Shown here in pieces: positions 17,724-24,771 of a stretch of 39,246 bases of DNA. This stretch comes from Oscillospiraceae bacterium (GTDB lineage Bacteria > Bacillota > Clostridia > Oscillospirales > Acutalibacteraceae). The stretch covers positions 1 through 39,246 of the forward strand of contig JAQWBK010000002.1 in the NCBI GenBank assembly GCA_028706415.1. Direction: 5' to 3'. Position numbers and translations under genes: made by a program. Within the stretch, counting starts at the first letter, position 1, and each line of letters starts with the position of its first letter. The notes under the pieces are model-generated. The model was not told the origin of the DNA. It worked only from the letters and a program-made list of their open reading frames with translations, and did no database searches.

Positions 17724-18713
17724 ATGGATTTGCAAAAAGCTCTACAAAATAAATCAAAATTGCATATAAGCACCCATAACAAACAACATATCGGAAATTT
17801 TCTCTTTTTTCTGTTTCGGACGGCGTTTTTTATTGGCATGAGCTATGTATTGCTTTTTCCGCTTATTGTAATGCTATCCCGTGCTCTTCGCCCATACAGC
17901 GATATGTACAACCCCAGCATTGTATGGATCCCCAGCAAGATTACATTTGAAAATTTCAGTTATGCACTCAAGGCACTGGGCGGTTGGAGCTCTATTTATA
18001 AAACATTACGTATTGTGTTTGTTAGTACGCTGCTGACCATGGTTTCCTGCTCTATGGCAGGTTATGGGCTTGCCCGATATCGCATTAAAGCGGTGCCGTT
18101 TCTGACAGCCATTGCCGTTTTCACCTTTATTGTTCCGATTCAGACCTATGTAATTCCTATATTTATACAATTTCGGTTTTTTGATTTTTTTGGAATCGGT
18201 TCTTTGATAGGACTGTTTACCGGCGAAAAGCTGGTAGTCAATCTCACCAGTTCAGAAGCCATATACTATATACTCAACATTCTCGGTAGTGGCACTCGTT
18301 CGGGACTGTTTATCCTGGTGTTCATGCAGACATTTAAAGGGATACCTCAGGAGCTGGAGGATGCATCACGCGTTGATGGCTCGGGGGAATTCAGAACATT
18401 TTTTCAAATAATGCTGCCAAATGCGGTTCCCGGCTTTATTGTAACCTTTGTAATGTCGATGGTTTGGCAGTGGAACGATTATTTCTTCCCATCAGTGGTA
18501 TACCGTCAGGACTTTTTCCTATCCAAAAACATGATGCAACTTCGGGTGCTCGCGACCAAAGCCCTTGGTCTCAATTCATATGCGACCAATCTTTCAGAAA
18601 CAGTGGTTATGTTCGCTGGTTGTTTTATTTATATTGCACCGCTGCTGTTAATGTATATGGTTGCACAAAGATACTTTTTGCAAAGTGTCGAAAGAACGGG
18701 AATTACAGGATGA
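17724..18713 (+). CDS. Carbohydrate ABC transporter permease (LplC/MalG type), pair B
   Basis: A 329-residue protein with about six transmembrane segments and an EAA loop near residues 210-235 (LEDASRVDGSGEFRTFFQI). Start 17724 is chosen for the GAGGAG five bases upstream; an ATG 27 bases earlier has no such site. It completes the second permease pair. Its binding protein is either the fusion protein at 7673-10486 or, more likely, the lipoprotein at 28398-29783, which has no other permeases near it. Confidence 0.92.
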   Translation: MDLQKALQNKSKLHISTHNKQHIGNFLFFLFRTAFFIGMSYVLLFPLIVMLSRALRPYSDMYNPSIVWIPSKITFENFSYALKALGGWSSIYKTLRIVFVSTLLTMVSCSMAGYGLARYRIKAVPFLTAIAVFTFIVPIQTYVIPIFIQFRFFDFFGIGSLIGLFTGEKLVVNLTSSEAIYYILNILGSGTRSGLFILVFMQTFKGIPQELEDASRVDGSGEFRTFFQIMLPNAVPGFIVTFVMSMVWQWNDYFFPSVVYRQDFFLSKNMMQLRVLATKALGLNSYATNLSETVVMFAGCFIYIAPLLLMYMVAQRYFLQSVERTGITG

Positions 18714-18760
18714 TTGGAAAATGAATTATAGATATAAATTATTAAAACAGGAGTGATTTT

Positions 18761-19582
18761 GTGAGAAAGCGAATTTGTCTAATACTAATCGCAGGACTGA
18801 CATTAACCATGATAATGTCGGGTTGCGGAAACGGGGATTCCGAGGTGTCAAGCGATTCAAAGGTCACTTCCACATCCGATACCAATCAGCAAACCGAGAC
18901 AACAGTTTCCGAAAGTACAACGGTTAAAAAGACCGTAACAAGCACGACAACAAAGCCCTCTAAGGGGGAAAGCATAATCGGTAATGTTTCAGATTTACGA
19001 ACAGAATATAAACGACTTCCGAATTTTGAGAAACTTTCACAAGCCCAATTAGAGCAGGTAATATCCAGAGCCGATATTACCAAGCTCAGCATAAGCAAGG
19101 ACAAGGCGCATATAGCAAAGGGTGCAAACGCCGCGATAAAATTCGAGTATATCAGCACATCATCATGGGCACAGACCATATTTGCCAAAAAACTTGATAA
19201 ACCTCTTTCCAATGGAGCTGGAGAAACTTTTATTATAGACCCGGTAGAGGAACCCCTTGACGGTTATAAAGGATTGCGCTTTTGGATAGATTTGACCAGA
19301 CCGGAAGGAAAAGCAACCGAGAAGATGGAGCTAGTTTTCTTTATGGGCAACTGGTCAGCAGGATATCGCAGCGATAATCAATATACCGTTACCCTTCCTG
19401 ATAACAACTATAAGGGGTATATTACTCTTCCCTTTGACAAGTTTGTCAACGGTTACAAACCCGACACCTTACAATGCAACAAAACCACAATTGATTATTT
19501 TGCATTTAAACTACTTACTCCGAATGTGAAAGACACAGTCATATATATATCCGGCTTTCAAGCATATCGTGAAGTCTTTTAG
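18761..19582 (+). CDS. Lipoprotein with Ser/Thr-rich linker and beta-sandwich (CBM-like) domain
   Basis: A 273-residue lipoprotein starting at a GTG with CAGGAG upstream. The lipobox ends at Cys22 (IMSGC), followed by a Ser/Thr-rich spacer (about 24-70), a short helical region and a beta-sandwich domain (about 120-273). That domain matches the threefold repeated domain of the wall protein at 24772-26910 in order and motifs: YKGLRFWIDL against YEGIRIWLQT, a FMGNW/YIGDM strand, GYITLPFDKFVNG against GYIDIPFASFVNG, and a closing VYIS...YRE. This points to a shared, probably carbohydrate-binding, surface domain. No catalytic residues are apparent. Confidence 0.8.
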   Translation: MRKRICLILIAGLTLTMIMSGCGNGDSEVSSDSKVTSTSDTNQQTETTVSESTTVKKTVTSTTTKPSKGESIIGNVSDLRTEYKRLPNFEKLSQAQLEQVISRADITKLSISKDKAHIAKGANAAIKFEYISTSSWAQTIFAKKLDKPLSNGAGETFIIDPVEEPLDGYKGLRFWIDLTRPEGKATEKMELVFFMGNWSAGYRSDNQYTVTLPDNNYKGYITLPFDKFVNGYKPDTLQCNKTTIDYFAFKLLTPNVKDTVIYISGFQAYREVF

Positions 19583-19621
19583 TTTACTGGAATTTCAAAA
19601 ACAATAGGGGAGGAAAACAGA

Positions 19622-22600
19622 ATGAATAAGAAAAAGAGTCTGGCGTTAATAGCGGCAATAGTTTTGCTTTTTACCATGGTTATGACGACGTCATTTATTG
19701 TGGCGGTTGCGGCAAACTACACGGTAGAGACTAATATTGATCAGGCTTATCTAACAGGCATGGGTTCGAATATATTAAAGGGAAAAACACTGCTAGAAGG
19801 AAGCGACTGGTCTGAGGCTAAATCCAGCAACTATAACGGCACCTATTATTTAACAGACGGGGTTCTTGTTCATAAAAAGGATCTCGGGAACCTGTACTAT
19901 GGCAATTTAGGCGTGCTGTTTTATAACAGCATAAATAAAATGTTTGTATACGATTTAGGCGCAAACTATACAGCAACCAAAGCCTTGGTTGCCGGCATCT
20001 ATGATGCTGCCGAGAACTATTGTATAAATGAATACAAGCTTTTTTTGTCTACGGACAAAAAAACACTGTTTACGGATGAGAGCCTGATTGTGCATTACAC
20101 TAATAACCAGTGGGTTGCAGGGGATGAAGTGAATTCACCCGGTGCGGCACAGGCATTTCTGTTCAATCAAGACACCCAACCAAGCGGACGCTATTTCGGT
20201 ATTCAATTAGTAGTCCCCAACAGCAGAACCATAGTTGACAAGACTGCTTACCTTAACCAGTTTGGTCTGTACGGCATGCCCGCGGATTATACGGTAAATA
20301 ACGAGGTCCAGCAAAGCGATGTTACCGCGTTGGGCGGCAACATCTTGAAGAATAACAGTAAATTGTATAATGCGGCAGATCCCGCAGCATGGGTAGAAAT
20401 TACTAGTTCTAGTAATTATAACGGAGTACCTTTTTTGAATGACGGAGTTCTGCGTCATTCCCAAAGCGGTGGCACCCTATATCGCGGTGAGGAAGGCTTG
20501 ATTTTCTGGGCCGGTTCAGGGAAGAAATATGCATACGATATGGAAATTTCATACTCGGCGGAGGATATACTGGTCGCAGGCGGCTATGATATGACCGGCG
20601 GCGGGGCGGATTACAGCATATCGGAATATAAGGTATTTTTATCGAATAACAAGGTTGATTTATTCAGTGATGCAAATTGCGTTATATACTACATAAACTC
20701 TGAAAAGGCTCCTGCACAATGGTTTGAGTACAATGACCTAGCTCAAAAGCCCACCGGACGATATTTCGGTGTTGAAATAATAAAAAGCAATGAAACCTCA
20801 ACCAATGTATACCTTAACCAGTTTGGCGTGTACGGATATCCGGCGGGATATACGGTGGTTGACGGTCTAAAGCAGAATACCACGATTGATGAGTTTGGAC
20901 AAAAGCTGGGTTCGAATATTTTAAGCAAGAAAACATTAGAGGTATATTCAGATGGTACCTATTCGGCCCCAACATACGGCAGCGATGGTTATTCATCGGT
21001 ATCAAGGTACACGGATAACACCGTCTATTCTGCCCACACTACTTTTTATGAAGGCAACGGAAAGATGCTTGCATACGACATGCAGGATACCTACCAAATC
21101 AGCAAGTTGATGGTTGCCGGCATTTACGACACTGCGGTAAATAAATGCATCGCGAAATATAAAATCTTCATATCAGATTCAAAGGATGCTTTATTTAATG
21201 ATGAAAATTGTGTTGTAAGTCACACAAACAACGCATGGGCGGCAGGCTCGGACAGCTTCTTGGGAGGGGCACAGGCCTTTCTGATAAATCATGACAGCTA
21301 CATTACAGGACGGTATGTTGGATTTCAGTTTGAGGATGCTTCTTGGACCGAAACCGTTGTGAGAATCAGTGAGCTGGGCGTATACGGTTCACCGGCAAAC
21401 GGCAGGTTTACGGTATCCCAAGGGGTCACTCAGCTGGAATATAACAAACAAGGTACGAATTTACTCACCGGAAAAGATATGTATAAGAATAATATTGATA
21501 CCAATGCATTCAGCCTAGTTACCAAGGATAGTACCGGCAGAGCGACTTCTGAGCTCGCCAACGACAATATTACCCAACAGCTTCGTTGGTATGATAATGC
21601 TAAAAATTATGGGACAATGCTCTATTACAACCTCGGTGATGCGTATGAAATTGAGAAGCTGGTGGTTGCGGGAATATATGATTCGGTAAACAACTATTCG
21701 CTGGCTCATTATGAGATCTACATTTCTAACAGCCTGGATACCCTCTGGAATTCTTCCAGCATGGTTATCGATTATTACAACACAGCCTATAAGCCGGGCA
21801 GCACCGGTGATCTCATGGGTGCCGTGCAATTGTTTGAATTCACTAATGGCAATCTGCCCAAAGGTCAGTATTACGGTATACATATTCCCGACTCGATGGC
21901 TCCGTTGTATCCGACAAGCCCGGCAAACTATTTTAAAGAGCTGCGTATCAGCGAGCTTGCGGTTTTTGCCAACAAAGCTAATGCGGGTTATACCGTAACC
22001 CAAAATATGACCCAAGAGGAATATGAAGCTCTTGGTAACAACATATTGAGCGGTAAAAAGCCTTACGACACGAACTGGTCGCTTATTGAATATGACAGCT
22101 CCGGTTATCGCAAGACCGAATGGCTTACAGACGGCACACTCGTGGGAGTCCCGCTTGACCTTGCGGTTGATTTCTGGAATGGTGACGGAAAAAAGCTTGC
22201 TTATGATATCGGGCATGGGGATTATATTGACAGGTTACTCGTTGGCAGCTGGTATTCACCCACCGATAATCAAACACCGGCAAATTATAAGATTTATGTT
22301 TCAAATACGCAGGAAACCCTTTGGAATACCGAGAATTGTGTAACGAATTATTATAACAACGCATGGAAGGCAAATTCCTCGGTGAATGCGGGCAGCACCC
22401 AGCTGTTTACCTATGGCGTAGCTGGGGCGGAGCTTCCATACGGACGATACATCGGCTTTGAGTTTGTGGATTGTAATGTCACCTCTGCAACGCTTCGGCT
22501 TTGGGAGATTGGCGCGTATACCATGACCGAGATTCCGGTTGCGGATAACGGTATTACCGCGATTCAAAGGGTGGCAAAGGATGGCGAGGCTTATGATGTT

Positions 22601-24361
22601 CCGGCCGGAAGCGGTTCGCTGAAGGTAGGAAATATATCAACCGGCAATCATACCCTGACGGTAACCGACCAAAATGGCGATAATCATGTATATTTTGTAG
22701 CCGATGGCACGGTTACATATCAGAGTCAGTTTACAAATTCCACCACATTCCTAGGCTCTGCTATTCGTGTGCAGAATCCGCAGGGATTGCGTTTCAAAAC
22801 CTCAATGACCAAATTGGCCAGAGATTCGGGTAAAATCATTGAGTATGGCACGGTTGTGGCAAAAAAATCGGCGCTGAACGGCAAGGAGCTGGTGGTCGAT
22901 TCACCCGATTATACAAGCATTAAAGCCGTTGCATTTAATGCCACCGACGGAACCGAAATTATCTATGGGGAAAATGAAACAACGGTAGAATATACAGTGG
23001 CTTTGTATAACATTGCCCAGAGGAACTACCGCACATATTATTCTGCAAGACCATATATGATTTGTGAGGATGCGAGTGGAAACCTATTTACAGTCTATGG
23101 TGAGACACAAACCAAGCGAATTCTTTCTGTTGCCGAACAAGCAAGCACCGAACTGGAAAAATACAGCCCGATTGTTCAGGAATATATTATGTCGATTGTA
23201 AACAACAGTGAAATAGCTACCATTTCTCAGGCATATGCAACATCCCTCAATGTGACACCGGAAATGCTGCAACAATCAGTTGTATCCGAAGGGAACAAGG
23301 CAAGAATTGCTAAGGTACTTAGAAAAGCTGCCTTGGGTGAGGATATTACCCTTGGGGTATTGGGAGGCTCAATCACTGCCGGTGCATCGGCATCTCCCGG
23401 AAGAGCATACGCTAATCGCGTAAGGGATTGGTTGCAGAATGAATTCCCGGATACCAATGTAAAATTGGTGAATGCGGGAATTGGCTCAACCACCTCTATG
23501 GTTGGGGTTCACAGAATTGAAGCCGATCTACTTAAATACGACCCCGACCTGGTTATTGTTGAATATTCGGTCAATGAATCGGATTCTCAGCTTACATTTG
23601 AAAATGTCATACGCCGTGTTATGTTGGAGGAACAGGAAATCGGGTTGATTATGCTGTTCACCATGAGGGATAACGGATGGAATAACCAGGATGCAGAGAT
23701 ACCGATTGGTACTCATTACGGTGTTCCTATGATCAGCTATCGCGATGCCATCTGGCCGGCCATTGAAGACCCGAATAATACCGATTTCGAATGGGGTACA
23801 GTCGGAGCAGACACTGTTCATCCCAATAATAAAGGTCATGAGATTATTGGTGCTCTAATCGGGGATTATCTCGCAAGGCTCTATTCCGAGATTGATACAA
23901 TCGGCACGACCGTTCCCGTATTGCCGGATGTTATGTTCACCGATATATACATGGATGCTATTCTTTATACCTCCGCAACACTTCCGAAGGATATGATCGT
24001 TTCTCTGGGAAGCATGGCGGTTAACACCAACGCTTTTCATCAGTTTAAGAATGGCTGGACGGCGACCTACGATGGCAATGCCGCCCAACCGATGGTACTT
24101 AATCTGGGGCCATGTCAGTCTGTAACCCTCCTAATCAGAAGAACGGCAAAGGCAGGTGCGGGCAAGGCTCTTGCACAGCTTGAAACACATTCAAGGCTGA
24201 TAACAAAAACATGTTCGAATGCCTACCCGGGATTGAACGCCGATTATGCCGATGCCATACAGCTTTTTACCACCGACACAGCTGAGGATATGGTTCTTAC
24301 TATTACACCTGAGCTTACAGAAGGCCAGTATTTTACTCTGCTTGGTATTATGATTGCTTAA
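19622..24361 (+). CDS. Large secreted SGNH-family esterase with five discoidin-like repeats
   Basis: A 1579-residue secreted protein; signal peptide with likely cleavage near VAVAA (about residue 31). Five repeats of about 185 residues span roughly 36-225, 226-412, 413-598, 599-793 and 794-972; each has a GxNIL-like start, a YDLG/YDM strand, a KLxVAGIYD motif, a YKIFxS strand and a GRYxGxxF...LGVYG end, resembling F5/8 type C (discoidin) domains. A beta-rich domain follows (about 973-1180; NPQGLRFKTSM). The SGNH hydrolase domain (about 1227-1427) has Ser1250 in GGSITAG, a NAGIGST block, VNES, and Asp1397/His1400 in DTVHPN. A beta domain ends the protein. It is probably a carbohydrate deacetylase or feruloyl-type esterase held on glycan; no wall-sorting signal is seen. 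GGGGAGG precedes the start. Confidence 0.88.
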   Translation: MNKKKSLALIAAIVLLFTMVMTTSFIVAVAANYTVETNIDQAYLTGMGSNILKGKTLLEGSDWSEAKSSNYNGTYYLTDGVLVHKKDLGNLYYGNLGVLFYNSINKMFVYDLGANYTATKALVAGIYDAAENYCINEYKLFLSTDKKTLFTDESLIVHYTNNQWVAGDEVNSPGAAQAFLFNQDTQPSGRYFGIQLVVPNSRTIVDKTAYLNQFGLYGMPADYTVNNEVQQSDVTALGGNILKNNSKLYNAADPAAWVEITSSSNYNGVPFLNDGVLRHSQSGGTLYRGEEGLIFWAGSGKKYAYDMEISYSAEDILVAGGYDMTGGGADYSISEYKVFLSNNKVDLFSDANCVIYYINSEKAPAQWFEYNDLAQKPTGRYFGVEIIKSNETSTNVYLNQFGVYGYPAGYTVVDGLKQNTTIDEFGQKLGSNILSKKTLEVYSDGTYSAPTYGSDGYSSVSRYTDNTVYSAHTTFYEGNGKMLAYDMQDTYQISKLMVAGIYDTAVNKCIAKYKIFISDSKDALFNDENCVVSHTNNAWAAGSDSFLGGAQAFLINHDSYITGRYVGFQFEDASWTETVVRISELGVYGSPANGRFTVSQGVTQLEYNKQGTNLLTGKDMYKNNIDTNAFSLVTKDSTGRATSELANDNITQQLRWYDNAKNYGTMLYYNLGDAYEIEKLVVAGIYDSVNNYSLAHYEIYISNSLDTLWNSSSMVIDYYNTAYKPGSTGDLMGAVQLFEFTNGNLPKGQYYGIHIPDSMAPLYPTSPANYFKELRISELAVFANKANAGYTVTQNMTQEEYEALGNNILSGKKPYDTNWSLIEYDSSGYRKTEWLTDGTLVGVPLDLAVDFWNGDGKKLAYDIGHGDYIDRLLVGSWYSPTDNQTPANYKIYVSNTQETLWNTENCVTNYYNNAWKANSSVNAGSTQLFTYGVAGAELPYGRYIGFEFVDCNVTSATLRLWEIGAYTMTEIPVADNGITAIQRVAKDGEAYDVPAGSGSLKVGNISTGNHTLTVTDQNGDNHVYFVADGTVTYQSQFTNSTTFLGSAIRVQNPQGLRFKTSMTKLARDSGKIIEYGTVVAKKSALNGKELVVDSPDYTSIKAVAFNATDGTEIIYGENETTVEYTVALYNIAQRNYRTYYSARPYMICEDASGNLFTVYGETQTKRILSVAEQASTELEKYSPIVQEYIMSIVNNSEIATISQAYATSLNVTPEMLQQSVVSEGNKARIAKVLRKAALGEDITLGVLGGSITAGASASPGRAYANRVRDWLQNEFPDTNVKLVNAGIGSTTSMVGVHRIEADLLKYDPDLVIVEYSVNESDSQLTFENVIRRVMLEEQEIGLIMLFTMRDNGWNNQDAEIPIGTHYGVPMISYRDAIWPAIEDPNNTDFEWGTVGADTVHPNNKGHEIIGALIGDYLARLYSEIDTIGTTVPVLPDVMFTDIYMDAILYTSATLPKDMIVSLGSMAVNTNAFHQFKNGWTATYDGNAAQPMVLNLGPCQSVTLLIRRTAKAGAGKALAQLETHSRLITKTCSNAYPGLNADYADAIQLFTTDTAEDMVLTITPELTEGQYFTLLGIMIA

Positions 24362-24580
24362 GCTAAAAGGGAAGCACTGTTAAGAAATGAGGAAGTTACA
24401 GGGGGAAATATCTGGTTGGATTACGATATGGGATCGGGTATTGATGACGCGATTTGTCTTGCCTGTTTTTTGCAGCAGGTCGACTGGCCTGATCCAGCGA
24501 CCTCAAATGCGGTACGCACAGTCATACATTCCCCCAAGCCGCGACAAGAGCAGGCTGAGAACTTCCCAGCTTTCATTTAA
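24362..24580 (+). pseudogene. Probable remnant of a nucleoside-hydrolase-type gene
   Basis: Directly after the SGNH stop codon the same frame stays open for 72 codons. It encodes a stretch GNIWLDYDMGSGIDDAICLA that resembles the N-terminal calcium-binding DxDxGxDDA motif of inosine-uridine nucleoside hydrolases, then degenerates and stops at 24580. No start codon with a ribosome site precedes the motif and the other 250 or so residues of the family are absent. A truncated, dead gene fragment is the simplest reading; chance resemblance over such a short stretch cannot be ruled out. Confidence 0.35.
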
Positions 24581-24617
24581 CTTTACAGAATGATGATAAT
24601 TTGAAGGAGGGAAAGAG

Positions 24618-24728
24618 ATGAATAAAAACTATCAGGCTCCAAGCATGGAAATTCAGCTACTCACCTTAAAGGACCATATTACAACAAACAGCGATGTTTT
24701 ACTCGACTCGGAAAACTTGGATGTTTAA
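24618..24728 (+). CDS. Small protein of 36 residues, unknown function
   Basis: ATG 24618 follows GAAGGAGGG at ideal spacing, one of the best ribosome sites in the window, and opens 36 codons ending in TAA at 24728. The peptide starts MNKNYQAPSMEIQLL, has a central HITTNS segment and an acidic end (LLDSENLDV). Small proteins with the same pattern (MKK/MNK-Y-x-AP-x-(M/L)-E-(I/V) start, ITTS-like middle) are, from memory, common beside surface-protein genes in Ruminococcus-type bacteria and usually missed. It lies 43 bases before the wall-protein gene. Unmodified small protein, export-related factor or RiPP-like precursor are all possible; no modifying enzyme is encoded nearby. Confidence 0.6.
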   Translation: MNKNYQAPSMEIQLLTLKDHITTNSDVLLDSENLDV

Positions 24729-24771
24729 TAGTACCAAAAATACAATTTAAAATGTGAAAGGGGTTAATCTT

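Noticed and set aside
21515-22216. A 233-codon open frame on the minus strand inside the large SGNH gene
   Set aside because: It is wholly antisense to the fourth and fifth repeats, has no recognisable domain or ribosome site, and the plus-strand protein is clearly real.
24387-24593. A 68-codon plus-strand frame after the SGNH gene
   Set aside because: It has no ribosome site or family pattern; another frame of the same DNA shows the nucleoside-hydrolase motif and is the better explanation.
24618-24728. A full RiPP biosynthesis locus around the 36-residue protein
   Set aside because: No radical SAM, LanM/LanB, YcaO, peptidase-transporter or immunity gene is found in the window.
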